A DNA stretch of 64,000 bases from Ashinkailepas kermadecensis (GCA_034440615.1 JAOTOM010004620.1:164501-228500), one strand, 5' to 3'. Shown: positions 35,639 to 47,965, numbered from the stretch's first letter. Numbers and translations: made by a program. Notes: generated by a model not told the origin, from the letters alone.

Positions 35639-36397
35639 ATATATATACACTGTTTTGGCCGTCCCATGGGAATACTGGCATAGTCCCGTAACGCTGTCCT
35701 GTAACTATAAATGCCGTAGTCCCGTAATGCCGCCCCGTAAGAGTAACGCGCCACGAGCCTGAGCCGGCCGGCGGCTCGCCGCCGGGCCGCGCCCCGGCTG
35801 TGACCGGACGTGGCCAAAGTCCAATCTCGAACAATGCCGACCGCATAGCGATGTCTCCCGCGGGACGGGGAAATGCCACCTGACGGATCACGTGGGATAT
35901 CGCTGTGGGAGGCCTCGCCGGGTTAGATCGGAAACGAGACGTTGTTTAGCTTCTAATGAAATTAGAAGCCCCAAATACGTCATTGGGCGGCATCCAATCC
36001 GAAAATGACGAATCGTCGTAACGGTTGTCAGTTGACTATGGGGCGGGGTACTGTCAAGAGCTGAGACCCCCGCCTGGCCAGTCGGAACTCATTTGTCTGT
36101 TACGCCGGAACGCTGTCGGTCGCTGCGCAGGTCGCGCGTATATACTAACTGACAGTCGTTTTTCCTTCGTTTCGGCACTTGGAATATTTTCGGTTAGCGG
36201 TCTGTCTGTGAGAACTCTTGCCTGAACGCTGAATTCGTCCGCTTGCGCGAGCTGCTGTTTGGCTGTTGACTATCACGCCTACTTTAATACTACTTGCACA
36301 AATATAGTGTACATCTAGGCGAATTTTGGAACTGGTGATTCGCGGTGTGAGGTCCGATCTAGACTACTTCACGTGCCAAGAAGACGACTTCGCCACA
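35553..36397 (+). repeat. 3' long terminal repeat with (TA)n expansion
   Basis: Partner of the 5' LTR. About 75 bp of pure TA at 35568-35640 replaces the short tagatatatac of the 5' copy. The rest aligns throughout, with scattered substitutions and an insertion near 36045 (ggggcgggg). Confidence 0.85.
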
Positions 36398-37550
36398 CAC
36401 CCATCTCATGTGGTAGATTGCATGCAATTGTAAGTACCACTATTTGCACAAAAAAAAGACAACTGGGAAAAGCCATTCAAACCACGGAAAATTCCACACT
36501 CGTTCATTTTCTAATGCAATTAATTCATTTTAATTTAGCGAGTGACACTCACTTGGCTATATGATGCTCCCACAACTTTGACTTCGGACAACATATAAAT
36601 ATTTGTTAGGGAGGGTTGTAAGGGAGTTCACAGAGCGCCAAGACGGCTGGGGTTGAGGGAATGGGTGGTGGATGTGGTAGGGAACCAACACAGCACCAAC
36701 ACACTGGAGCTAAAAGCAAAGGAGAGATTCAACCCAGTTTGGTTTAGGTTTTCTATAACACAACCCAAGAGAAACCACAACCACAGCCCCCACCCCTATG
36801 CACCCCACACCTCCTCGCCGACGGCGGAGACCCCCTACACTACCTAATTAGATAACTAATCTTTAGCTGTTAACTGTCAACGAACTGTTAACTGTTACCA
36901 AGTACTTGTTAGCTACTATGCAGACACCGGTTCTGTTTAAGGTAAAGTAACGTTAAGCCCTGAAATTAGCTATGGCTAAAATAACGGCGACGCCCATCAT
37001 CCTTGTCAACTCCAACCAGGAATAACGAACCACCTCCGTCGCCAATATTTGGATGCAGCCTATACATTTGAACATTAACGGGTAAGTCGCATGACTGCAG
37101 GTGATAGTAAAGGTATATCAACTGCTTCCAAAGCTTTGAACCCGTATTGTGAAGAGTATGACCTTTACAATTTGCAGTGATCCCACGCATGCAGACGACC
37201 CATAAGTCCAGCTATCTAATGAGTGCTGAGAGAAAATTGAGCCGGGGTGTATAGATGCAGTGCAAAACTACTTTGATTACCATTCCAGCAGGTGGATCAG
37301 CACACAGTGACTATCATCGCTGATCACCATCAGGAGCATTGTGCGGTAGATATATCATGGATACGGTAAATTCACTGTAGCACAATGTTCACGGCATTAT
37401 GAACTGCTATCAGGGTTACTTAGTTTCACTGTGAGCACTGATATGTATACATACGAGGAAGGCCCTTGTGCTGCTCAATTGTGTTCTGTTGAGTCGGTGA
37501 TACCACGTTGGCCTGAGGTGCAGGATGACACTGCAGGGTCTGTCTGGCAG
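36398..37550. other. End of intron 1; no gene recognised
   Basis: Contains only short chance frames and some gttaactgttaac-type near-palindromes at about 36865-36900. It ends with the acceptor of exon 2. Confidence 0.4.
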
Positions 37551-37745
37551 GCTGCTCTCACATGATGCGACATTACAACAACGGCGATCGGATAGATACG
37601 CCCGAGTCGTGTCTCAACTGCACCTGCCGCAACAACACACTCATCTGCTTCCTGAAGGTGTGCCCCTACGTACGGCCACTGGGAAGGGGCTGTTCAGTTG
37701 AAAAACAGTCCGGCGCCTGTTGCCCAACGGTGACCTGCGATAAAG
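37551..37745 (+). CDS. VWC/mucin gene exon 2: VWC domain 1
   Basis: The exon is 195 nt, phase 1 in and phase 1 out, between acceptor tgtctggcag and donor AAAG|gtcagt. It encodes one complete VWC domain. The first Cys is followed seven residues later by Tyr (CSHMMRHYNNGD). Then come the CLNCTC motif, LICFLKVCP, an internal Cys, and the closing GACCPTVTC. Cys spacing matches the family CxxCxC ... CCxxxxC pattern. It is the only VWC here carried whole on one small exon. The donor lies at the head of a 32-bp tandem repeat made from the exon end. Confidence 0.8.
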
Positions 37746-37965
37746 GTCAGTACATGAACCTGTGATCTGTGATCGCGGTCAACATGCGACACCGTGACCT
37801 GGGATCAAGATCAGAATGGGGCTCAGTAATCTGTGATCGGGGTCAGAATATGACACTGTGTTCTGTGCGAAGGGTGAGCATGTCACACTGTGACCTGCGA
37901 CCAAGGTCAGTGAATCACACTGCGACCTGCGATCACGATCAGCGTACGATACTGTGATCTGTCTT
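37730..37965 (+). repeat. 32-bp tandem repeat made of the exon 2 end and its splice donor
   Basis: About seven degenerate 32-bp units start inside exon 2 at 37730. Each carries a version of the last codons (gtgacctgcgat) followed by a donor-like ggtcag. The first donor (37746) is the one the reading frame requires. Later units have ggtcaa, gatcag, ggtcag and gggtgag at the same place. The copies are diverged, so this amplification looks older than the one after exon 6. Confidence 0.75.
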
Positions 37966-40900
37966 GTCAGTATATTTCTTTGCGCTCTCCATTTCTTTGC
38001 AAATATCTCCAAATCCAAGGAACTTACAGATGTAATACTTCGCTTACCTTCAGATATAGACCCAGCACGATGTTGAAAAATACAATTAGTTGGATATTTT
38101 GGAAGTTTTTTACGTATAAAGTCAAACGTACCAGACATAACGATAAATGTTGTATGAAAAATGACCGCGAGGCATGCTAAGCATATCCAAGGAACACCTA
38201 TAAAACCAACGCCAAAAATCATACCAGGTATATTGGTAATGCTTAGATGTGCCATATTTCTCACCAAACGTGCATCTTAGATCAATGAAGCCAAAGCGCA
38301 CGAAAAAATGGCAAAGTGCATGATAGCTGGCTTCATTTGACCCAGAAGGAATTAACGTAGGATCACGAAATGCGTGAACAGAGATGTTTCCTACAGCCTC
38401 CAGTCACCCGGCATAATAAGTGTTCCTAGCTTTCAGAGATGTTTCCTACAGCCTCCATTCACCCTGCATAACAAGTGTTCCTAGCTTTCAGAGGGAAGAT
38501 CATATTTTTGGTTTGGGTTTTCGCTTTCTATCTCATACCTATAATTATTGAACATCTTGCGAACATCTCTTAGACTGATACTGGATTTAGCTTGCTCTCT
38601 GCCTGCCTGTAGCACTTCTCAGATGTCATATTGCGGCTCTGGAAGTTCATCGTATAGCGTAAGCGAGAGCGCCAACATATCGACGCTTCCGCTTCCCAGG
38701 TCATGCCTGCTGTGCTTATTGCTCTTTCACACAGCTACTGATCCGCTACGAAGCGGAACGAAACATTCCAACTCGTACAAGATTAGTCATCACAGTGCGT
38801 TGTATTGGACATTCCTAAGGCTCATAACAACGTGACACGTGTCCGCGAGCTTTATTTGATATCGGGCGACCCATGGCGAATGCATTCCCACTGAAGAAAT
38901 ACAAAATCATACCGTTGCATGCGCAGCCGTAGAGTAATATAATATCATTGGGCATATAATATATAATATAATCATATAATATCATTATCACTAAACCCAC
39001 ATATGTCTCTTGGCATTGCGGTCAAAAATGCAGACGTCCCAATTGTGTTGACTTGTGTTGCTCGTCTCCGTTCATTCCCGCAGCTTCCGAATGGTCACAA
39101 TATGTAATTTGCAGTATCCGTGTATATTTGCCTTTCGTCTACCTCCATATTATATTTTTATTTGTCTTTCACTCACTCACTCATTTATTTTAGCACTCAT
39201 TCAGTTGGCATTATAGTGTTATGTAGAAGACAACATTTTTAGAGCGCAAATGTGATGAATAAAACGTTATGTTTCGGAAATTGCATGACCAACACCCTAA
39301 TGCCGGAGTTGAGAGCCGCTCATGTAACCAGCGACGAACTCTGGTAACGAATACAAACGTTTGGAATCAGCTGACCCCTATGTATCGCAAGCGTATGACA
39401 GACTCCGTTCCCAGACGAATGCAAGAGGTGGTCGACAACGGTGGCGGATGATCACGACCTTAGGCCGCAGGAGCAGCCATTCATTGTTCTGGTGTTGGAA
39501 GCATTGCTCTGTGTGCTGTGCTTGCGACTTCGTCTTTGTTAACGAAACAGGTCTGCATAGGCATGATTCGCCCTAATGTATTATCTACCCTCGGTATGTG
39601 ACATGCAAAACTGTACAATTTGCTATCCACTAAACCATGAATGGGGATCTCTTGCTAGCTCAGGGCCCAGCTTTAGAATCTGGCCCCCTGGATCGCCCAT
39701 GGGGTTTAAAAAAAACTCCGTACCTTGAGCCACGTCATTCCATATTCTCACGATTTCTCAGTTTTTAAAAAAAATTGCATTCCTGTTTTTTTCCCATAAG
39801 CAGGGATCGGGATTCTAGCGGCCAGCAGTGGTTTTCAACCCCACCCACGACTGGTGTCTCCGCTCGTGCACATAACTATACAGAATAGGAAATATGTACA
39901 CTGATGAATGCGGAAAACAGTCGGGGAAGGGCGGGGTAAGGGTGTGGACAGATTATTATGGGAACGTCTTTGGGCACATAAAAACACATGAGATAGAATT
40001 TGACTACTTTCACAGTTCCGTGCTAACACTATTAATCATAGGTCGTCTTCTATACAGTATATTCTGGAACTGAGTGGTGTGCAGGGGAAGCGGAGCTGCT
40101 AAACAAATCCGGAGCTTATGACGTCATATATACAGAATATGCTTCGAAATCCATCGCCCCGCATCTCTCTCTACTTCTCGCTCCCGCTTCTCTTCTCTTC
40201 TCTTATCTGCAGTGTCGGGCTTCCCGAGCATATATATGCCTAGGAGCAGGGAGACGTGAGACATGCCCTCCCCCCAAAAGTAGGTTGTGAAGGCCAATGA
40301 ACATAAATATGCTGATGGTTTAAGGCCATTATCATGTGTACAGCAAGAGACAGCATAGTTAATCGTACAAATTGTTGAGTTTTGCCCTGTATTTGTCTGC
40401 CCACCCCCGTTTGTCCACCCCTAGTGTTTGTTTTTGTGGTTCTTGCACCCAAGTTACCAAGTATCGGCTTTTGTATGTTTACTGCGAGTTTCCTCATGTA
40501 CCCGAACGATCAGCTCGTGTAAATGTGTTGCATTTCATTGGCTTTGCCCAGTCTGACGTATAGCGGATCCCATGAACCACGGAATCGTCAGTGGGAGGGA
40601 GAGATGTAGTCCCATGAATAATTTACGTTGCATATCCTCCCCCACGTGATCGGTTTGGCGTGGTTTGGTCAGCTTAGTCATGCCCAACTCCTATAAGTCA
40701 TAGGAGTCTATATCAGTTTGTCACACTGGGCTCTTAGCAGAGGCTTGGACGGTTATGCGTATCAATTGAAACTCTGCTACCCAGTCCTGACTGTAGCAGC
40801 CCCCTCCATGGGGCACAAATATGTTGAAACCTCTCCCATAAACCAGCAAACCAGCATTCGTGGCATACAGCAACCGATATCGGAAACTGGTATTAAGACC

Positions 40901-41811
40901 CTTTCTGGTGGCAGGAAGCCATTACCTGGCTGCAGTACCGAACCAGTCTGACCGGGCCAGTTATCATGCACAGATCACATCGCAATGCAGCCTTGCACAT
41001 GACACCACACCATATGACCAGCCCCGTAGATGGGTGGAGCCGGGCGAGGCATCGAGCGCGAAGCAGGCAGACCCGCGCTCATTTGAACACGGCTCTAGCG
41101 TTTCGGGCGAAGCAAAATATTTTTGTTTTCCGGAACTACACAAACAGTGCGAGAGCGTAATACGTGAATCCATTACATAATCATACCAAAGTGCCATGCG
41201 CTTTGTTGTGGAAGATGTTCCTATGGTATCTTATGTAGTTTTAGAGATTCAAGACGGTTTGACGTCGCTCAGTATATGGTACCATTACTTTTCCTGTGTA
41301 CTGTGCCCGAGAGACACAAGAAAATCCTCGAAGTCCTGAAAAAAGCACATGAAATGTCAGAAGCTGCAGCATGTCATCTATTAAGTTTTGTTTTTGTTTC
41401 GTGGAAACTGCAAAAAAAATAGTGGGATAAATCCGGAACAGCTTTGAAAATGCTGGTACACTTTTTGAAAATCTTCCCTTCGTCACCGCCTCGGCCATAC
41501 CAACTTTGAAAACAATTATCTACCGTGCCCTACCCATGACCGTCATCGATGGCGGCCATTGAACATTACATACATTTGTTCATGCACTGAGTCAACGCTT
41601 AAATATACCCCACGAGGAGTTGTGGTCTCTGCATACTCTTAAACGTAGGGATCTCTGTGGGCCAACAGTGTTTTTATTGTGATGTGACTGTCTGTATCAA
41701 CCGTTTTGTGAAGCACATGTATTCATTCCAACAATGCGCTACGTGACCAGTATTTTGTGTGGCGTGCTTCTCTCGTTCCGGCCACAACCTCCAACCCATC
41801 CATACCTGCAG
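37966..41811. other. Intron 2 interior; one small tandem duplication, no gene recognised
   Basis: A 55-bp tandem duplication occupies 38381-38435 and 38436-38490 (starting gagatgtttcctacagcctc). AT-rich taatataat repeats lie at 38935-38995. 37977-38267 is open on the minus strand (LKLYLS-free, hydrophobic start) but unrecognised. I found no VWC-like cysteine pattern in this stretch. Confidence 0.4.
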
Positions 41812-41960
41812 TTCCCGTGCCCGTCATGCAAATGTTGGGCATGATGAACCAGTCGACTGCGCCGACAACAACAACGGCGGCTCCGCCAATCAGCATCGGC
41901 CACGGCGACACCGACACTGGGTGTGTCATCGACGGACGATACTACGCTGATGGGGTTCAG
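41812..41960 (+). CDS. VWC/mucin gene exon 3: Thr-rich linker and start of VWC domain 2
   Basis: The exon is 149 nt, phase 1 in (acceptor after a pyrimidine-rich stretch ending catacctgcag) and phase 0 out (GTTCAG|gtacga). It encodes a Met/Val stretch, a short O-glycosylation-type linker (STAPTTTTAAPP), and the first half of a VWC domain, CVIDGRYYADGVQ. The half-domain ends at exactly the same residue as in exon 5, and both use a phase-0 donor there. The second half is on exon 4. Confidence 0.78.
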
Positions 41961-42394
41961 GTACGATATCCACGCCATTCTCAGCTGGTGGTGACTGGGC
42001 GAAGCCACACTATGACGAGGTACGAGAGCCTGCAGCAACATAAGTCCCATGGACATCGGCTCAATGGGTTTGGAGCACATTATCATTTTTTAATCCTTTA
42101 TTTCAATACAATGTATATAGGCATAATGTTACGCTTCACGATATTTGAGTGGACGCGTCCCCCATTCCCCCTTTGGCGCCGTTTCTGCTCATGGACGTAC
42201 ATTGGCACTGTGTACGTTTAAATACGTTTCATGATGGCATGAGCAAGATGCTGATGCCACTATTTGTGTGTTAGTCGCTTCATGAATCATCTCAATCACC
42301 AAATGAAGCGTACCACTTAGTGCCTCCTTCTCCCCTAATCACATTGTAAAGGTATGTATCTTCTTATGTTGTTTGATCACTTGGAAACACGGGC
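41961..42394. other. Start of intron 3; nothing recognised
   Basis: Begins with donor gtacga; ordinary sequence without a supported feature. Confidence 0.4.
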
Positions 42395-42600
42395 TTTGAT
42401 TTCTGAAAATTGTTGGGGGTGGGGGTTCAATACATGAAGACAATCGGTGGCCTAAATGGATTAGGGCGGACACTCCATAGGATCTCATGTTAAAAGTTGA
42501 TTTTTTTTAAATTGTGGGGCGGGGGGTGGGGAGGGGGTAAAGCCAACATTGAGGGGCACTTTCCCCCTCAAAAGTACGTGAAACAAGACCCCTGCCTCCA
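42395..42600 (+). repeat. Dispersed repeat, copy 2 (matches 3785-3968)
   Basis: Same block order as copy 1, with G-rich expansions (gggggtgggggttcaataca; ggggcggggggtggggaggg). It lies about 130 bp before the LINE at 42.7 kb. Confidence 0.65.
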
Positions 42601-42734
42601 TAGCATATTCTTTCGAAGGCCGAGCTGTTTTGTAATTCACATATAATATGAAGAGATAAGAAGCATAGAGGAAAATTGATATGTATCATCAATATGGTAT
42701 CAATATGGTATGGTATCAATAAGGTATGAAGCTT

Positions 42735-44840
42735 TGTACTAAAACACTTACACATAGCAGTAGGAGAACCCCCACGAAGCCATGGATAACTGCAGGAATA
42801 TTATGTTCCATAAATAAAAAAAATAAATTATACAAGAAGTACTTAAAAAATCAAAGCATACAAAATAAATTAGAGTATAAACAATATAGACACATTTTAG
42901 TTCATATCTTAAGAGATGCAAAAAAACTGTACTATCAAACAGCACTCTATCACAATCAGCAGGATAAACAAAAAACTTGGAACATCCTAAATGAACTGAT
43001 AAATAAGAAAAAATTAGATCCAAACTTCCAGATACATTAGTAGATGAAGATGGCAATGAATATGAAAATAATTATGTACCAAATGCATTTAATAATTTCT
43101 TTGTCTCTATTGGAGAAAGGCTAGAACAAAAAATAGCACCTACAGAAAAAGATCCTACTGAATACATAGCTGAACCTACCTATGCAAAGTTTTCTGATAA
43201 TATATGGACCAATGAAGCTCAAGTAGAATCAATTATTAGGAACTTGAAATCTGTTGGAGGTGGCATAGATGGAATGAACACAAAAATTGTAATGCTTACA
43301 TATCAAAGTATATTGAAACAGATTACCCATCTACTTAATATCTGTTTACAAACTGGAATATTTCCTGACGATTTTAAGAAGGCAGTTGTTGTACCTATAT
43401 TCAAGGCAGGAGAACGTCATAAATTCACAAATTATCGACCTATATCTTTACTCCCTATATTCTCTAAAATTTTGGAAAAAATATTACACTCCTATCTTTC
43501 ATCATATTTGGAACTAAACGATGTACTAAGCCCTTTTCAATTTGGCTTCAGAAGAAATCATAGCACATACATGCCCATTATGCATTTATATAATTAAATT
43601 ACGAAGTCCATTGAAAATGGAGATATTTTGTGTGGCTTATATATTGATTTAAAAAAGGCCTTTGACACAGTTAGCACAGACATACTGGTTAGGAAATTAC
43701 AGTGCATTGGAGTTCAAGGTCCCCTACTTAGGATATTAGAATCATATCTTAAAAATAGATATCAGCAAACTAAAGTATATGAGATGTTATCTGAACCAGA
43801 GTTAATTTCTATGGGTGTTCCTCAAGGCTCCATTCTAGGACCATTATTATTTATCATTTATATCAATGACTTGGCCAGAATTCTAAAACAAGCAAATATG
43901 TACTTCTTCGCCGATGACACAGCTATTCTTGTCAAGGCTAGACATATAGATGAATTACAGAATAAAATGAATGGCATTGTGCCTGAGCTAACAACATGGT
44001 TCAAAGCAAATAGGTTATCTCTAAATGTAACAAAGACAAATTATCAAATATATTCTGGAACTCCCAGCAATGACATAGATATAGTGATCAATTTGGCAAA
44101 AGTGAACAGAAAACAACAAATCAAGTATCTTGGCATGGTGCTTGATGAAAAAATTGACTTGGCATGGGCACATTGATTATGTCACAGCCATCATTAGTAG
44201 AAACTTGGGTATTATGGGGAGGGCAAAATATTTCATTACATGTCGAGAACTGAAGTACTTATATAACTCTTTAATCCTTCCCTATATAAATTACTGTGCG
44301 GTGATTTGGGGTAATAATTATCCCACAAGATTAGACCAAATTATAAAATCCCAGAAACGTGCATTACGGATTATTGATTATAAACATTATACATATCCTA
44401 CAAATGAGTTATTTATCAAGTACAACATATTGAAGTTCACTGATATGGTGCAGGAACAAAACATATTAATACTGCACAAATTTGTACATGATACATTGCC
44501 ATGTGCTATGGCTGACTTCTTTCAATATGCAACACCTACTAATACAAGAATCATTCAACATTTCTCTATACCATTTACTTATCGACAATATAGGCTGTTT
44601 GCTATTACATACTCTGCACCAAAATCCTGGAATAGTGTAATTTGCCAAATATTTCCCAGAATAGAACAGGTGCCAAGGACAAAAAATGTGCTAAAGAAAT
44701 GCCTTAGACATTACTTTATGGAATTATACATATCAAACGAGAACTGAAGACTGAATCTAGTTCATGTAACTCATATAGATAACTTTTAAAAATTATACCT
44801 TGCCATAGAGAACGTCACTGTTAATATACGGCAACACAGA
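42735..44840 (+). mobile_element. AT-rich CR1/Rex1-Daphne-like LINE, 5'-truncated
   Basis: The copy starts in the linker after the endonuclease (TPTKPWITAGILCSINKKNK) and runs through the whole RT to the C-terminal end. RT motifs in order: [87 protein letters not shown], the catalytic FFADDTAILV (about 43905), and YLYNSLILPYINYCAVIWGN. Frameshifts at about 43040, 43597 and 44170 break it into four frames. It is related to the minus-strand pieces at 15.4-18.3 kb. Clade placement within CR1/L2/Rex1 is by impression only. Confidence 0.82.
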
Positions 44841-45520
44841 AAAGTATGATGTGCGTGAATGAATGGGTTTTTTTGTTTTTGCTTCGTTTTGTTTTTGTTT
44901 CTTTTTTGTGATGGAGGATTCTGTTAGGTTCGTATTCACCCATGCATATTCTGAATGAGTTATCTTCGTCTGAATGCTTTCATCTTTTCTGTACTCCCCC
45001 TAACATTTCAACTTGTCACCCCGGGAATTCCGTGGGCGCTACTAGCTTGCTACCTGCCCATGGTTTTCCCGGGGTCTCATTTCCTTTCTACTAATTGGTG
45101 TTAGTCTATCTGCAAAAAGAAAAAGAAAATACAGAAGGGATGGTAATAGTATTGGTATAATCACATTCTGTTGTATCTCTTGCTTGCATCCCGAGGCACC
45201 CATGGGTTGGCTGTCCTGATCTATTGGCAGCTCACCTAGGGAAGCCCCACACTGAAAGACCCAATGAAGGTGCATACAGCCAAATTAGGATAGGCTGCTG
45301 CTGCATCTGATATGGGGACAATTAAAAAAAAAAAAATATATATATATATACTTGCCATGGATGCATTATGCTGGGGCTTTCATCAATTGCATGAAGTCAC
45401 CCCAAATCATCAGGATATTCCGAGACATGATCTCAGTACAGCTTGCCCGTTCACTTCCATGACCACCCCGAAGTTGCATGCCGACTTCCCCTGAACTTCC
45501 TCAGGTTGTCCACACACATA
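44841..45520. other. No gene recognised
   Basis: Includes T-rich low-complexity sequence (44870-44910) and a short (TA)n at 45336-45350. Confidence 0.4.
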
Positions 45521-45808
45521 AGGGGCGGATACAAGGGGACACGTCCCCCATGGGAAGACGGCGTCCCTCTGAATGCTCGTGTGCACCCCCCCCCCACATT
45601 TTTCCAGTTAGAAGCGCCCCTATGAGAGGAAAGGGCCCCTTACAAGGAAAGGTGCCCCCCCCCCGAATGTCCGAATGCACCCGTCGAATTTTTCAGCCAG
45701 AGATACCCGTCCCTCGATTTTTTTCCACCTAGAAGCGCCCATCCACGTATGTTCTAAGTGGCGCCCCTCCGGATATGTGCCCGCATTATAATTCCTGGAT
45801 CGGCCTTG
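45521..45808. mobile_element. Short inverted-terminal element (MITE-like)
   Basis: The left end aggggcggatacaagggg and the right end attcctggatcggccttg are imperfect inverted repeats. The interior has two diverged sub-repeats of a gcgcccctccggat-like / tttttccagttagaagcgcc unit and C tracts. Similar termini occur at about 15082-15105. Confidence 0.5.
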
Positions 45809-46329
45809 ACGCACATCCACATCATTTCTGATTGGTCTGGCTAGTTCTGCCCTGGCGTTGCAACATTGTCTGAGATTGTCGTTTTCAGGCCATGAACAAA
45901 TTAATGAAGCTATAATACGTTAGGTCTAAAGTCAACTAAATCAACTCTTGCTCGACATTCACTTGTATCTCTGTATCTGTAGTTCATCGGTTAGTTCCAT
46001 GACATTGCTATGTCCAGGTCTAATCGAGGATATGTGCTTATAAAACATAGCCATCGGATGCTGAGTTAAATTACATGAGTTATTGAATTTCGAGTCGAGA
46101 CTGTTTTTCGCTAGGCATGGCAGGTGCCCGTCAGTCAGAAATGATCGCTTGGTAGTTATTTGGCAGTTTTCTCCTCAACATTGCTTTAGCCCAGCTCAGA
46201 TAGAGCTGTTGAAGTAGGGTGCAGCGTCCGTGTAGCTGGAGGTTGCCTCAGTGGAGGTGTCGGCGCCCATCGACTTCCAGTTAACAGGCGCGCCGGAGGA
46301 CCTCTCACATAACGCGAACCGAAAGGGAG
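45809..46329. other. No gene recognised
   Basis: Intron 3 sequence without a supported feature. Confidence 0.35.
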
Positions 46330-46525
46330 GATGCGGTTTTCGCCCACCCTCTAAGATCTCGGTAGCTACTGACGCTAGTAACACGAAATTTAGAGGGGAG
46401 ATTACGGCTGCATTGAACTCCCTGTGGTATACATTTGGTGACCCTAGGTCAAGGCTTTCAGAGTCAAAAGAGGTCGAGATCGGATGGCACGCCACTTCGT
46501 CGCGCCACCGCACCGACGTGCAACG
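46330..46525 (+). repeat. Dispersed repeat, copy 2 (matches 1785-1985 in reverse)
   Basis: See copy 1. Shared blocks include gagattacggctgcattgaa, gtcaaggctttcagagtcaa and cgcgccaccgcaccgac. Confidence 0.55.
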
Positions 46526-46566
46526 ATTGCCAAGTTCACGCTGCCGTCACTAATTCGAGCGAGCGA

Positions 46567-46603
46567 ATGTGTGTGTGTGTGTGTCTGTGTGTGTGTGTGT
46601 GTG

Positions 46604-46680
<77 letters not shown>

Positions 46681-46785
46681 GCGTGTGCGTGTGTGTAGGT
46701 GTGTAGGTGTGTAGGTGTGTAGGTGTGCAGGTGTGCAGGTGTGCAGGTGTGCAGGTGTGCAGGTGTGTAGGTGTGCATGAGAGAG
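46567..46785 (+). repeat. (GT)n microsatellite followed by (GTGTGCAG)n
   Basis: About 130 bp of GT/GC units, then about ten copies of an 8-bp unit, ggtgtgta/ggtgtgca. It ends about 45 bp before the exon 4 acceptor. GT-rich tracts near acceptors are known to modulate splicing; whether this one does is not shown. Confidence 0.95.
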
Positions 46786-46832
46786 AGAAGGGGGATCGGG
46801 CGCCAGCCTTAAGACGCTATGTTTACCGACAG

Positions 46833-46980
46833 GTGCCGTCCGATCCGCTGGAGCCGTGCGAAATCTGCTATTGCATCCGCAACCACACCGCCTGTGTTCA
46901 GCAAGAGTGCATCATGAGTGTGCCCGGTTGCCAACCGGTGTTCACGGAGGGTGTCTGCTGCCCTGTCCGATACAACTGCG
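46833..46980 (+). CDS. VWC/mucin gene exon 4: second half of VWC domain 2
   Basis: The exon is 148 nt, phase 0 in (gtttaccgacag) and phase 1 out (AACTGCG|gtaggt). It encodes the CEICYC motif, a central Cys pair, and the closing GVCCPVRYNC. It joins in frame to exon 3 to complete a canonical ten-Cys VWC. A (GT)n tract and a ggtgtgcagg-type repeat lie just upstream of the acceptor and may weaken its polypyrimidine tract. The 3' end and donor are duplicated downstream with a period of about 60 bp. Confidence 0.82.
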
Positions 46981-47175
46981 GTAGGTGGCAGCACTAACAC
47001 AAAGGACTCTGGTGCACCGGCTGGTGCCCTTCTAGTGCAGTTGCTAGAGGTGGCAGCACTGTTCATAAAGGATGTGTGCTACTCTGTCCGGCACAACTGC
47101 GGTAGGCGACAGTACTTTGCCACAGAAAACGTGTGGTGCCCTGTGCGTTACAACTCCGAAAGGTAGGTAGCACTG
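46940..47175 (+). repeat. About 60-bp tandem repeat made of the exon 4 end and its splice donor
   Basis: The exon 4 end (ctgccctgtccgatacaac, tgcg, gtaggtggcagcact) recurs downstream in diverged form. Donor-equivalent positions are 46981, about 47046 (very degenerate), 47102 (tgcg|gtaggc) and 47163 (aaag|gtaggt). The copies still read like VWC ends (CPVRYN-like) but have lost cysteines or frame. Four units are recognisable. Confidence 0.7.
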
Positions 47176-47565
47176 TAGTAGAGCTGTGTCACCCTCGACA
47201 ATTCCGTGCAGTATCAGCACTATCCGTGGGTGGAATGGGACAGGGGTACTTCTTGCGAACCCAGCGCAGATCCAGCATAACTGAGGTGCTTTCGAGAATA
47301 GCTCTGTTATAACACTATTTCGGAATTCATTTCAGTCTCGTATGTTTCTCCTTCAGCGCAATTCTGTTTGGTACAATGTTGCTCAGCGCGCTGTAGCTTT
47401 GCTGGTTAGCTCGTGTTGGTCGCTGAGGAGTGAGGAGACTGGCGCTACAGTACTATATGTTTTGTTTTCTGTCGTAAATTCATTATTGTTTTTGTAATCA
47501 CACCGTTTGTTAACAAACGGCGTGATGCAAACCACAATCTGTATTGAATAACGCTTCACAAGCAC
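47176..47565. other. Intron 4; nothing recognised
   Basis: Ordinary sequence after the exon-end repeat. Contains a 10-bp inverted pair around 47500-47525 (accgtttgtt / aacaaacggc). Confidence 0.35.
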
Positions 47566-47965
47566 GTGGGTAATATAATTATGTAATATGTAATAAATTA
47601 AGATGTAAAATGTAATATGTAAGTATGTAATTATGTAATATGCAATTATTTAATATGCAATTATGTAATATGTAATTATGTAATATGTAATTATATAATA
47701 TGTAATATGTAATTATGTAATATGTAATTATGTAATATGTACTTATGTAATATGTAATTATGTAATATGTAATTATATAATATGTAATTATGTAATATGT
47801 AATATGTATTTATGTAATTATGTAATATGTAATTATGTAATGTGTAATTATGCAATATGTAATTATGTAATGTGTAATATGTAATTATGTAATATGTAAT
47901 TATATAATATGTAGTTATGTAATATGTAATACTGTAAATGTAAGCACATGTAATATGTGTAATTC
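47566..47965. repeat. AT-rich minisatellite of taatatg/taattatg units
   Basis: About 400 bp of intermixed tgtaatatg and taattatgt units, period 7-16, with little else. Confidence 0.92.

Larger units (their letters stand above)
31604..36397 (+). mobile_element. LTR retroelement with env and chromodomain ORFs but no recognisable gag-pol
   Basis: Two long terminal repeats (31604-32367 and 35553-36397) in the same orientation start tgtaa and end in aca, flanking 3.2 kb. The interior has a candidate primer-binding site (32370), a broken F-type envelope gene (32523-34250) and an intact chromodomain ORF (34421-35095). No protease, RT, RNase H or integrase motif was found in the interior. An errantivirus/Gypsy-like parent is inferred from the env type and the chromodomain. 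The LTRs differ at many sites and by a (TA)n expansion, so the insertion is old. A clear target-site duplication was not found; a short CACA at both ends is ambiguous. Confidence 0.8.

Noticed and set aside
46484..46778. Cys/Val and His/Thr repeat frames
   Set aside because: Translation of the GT microsatellite.
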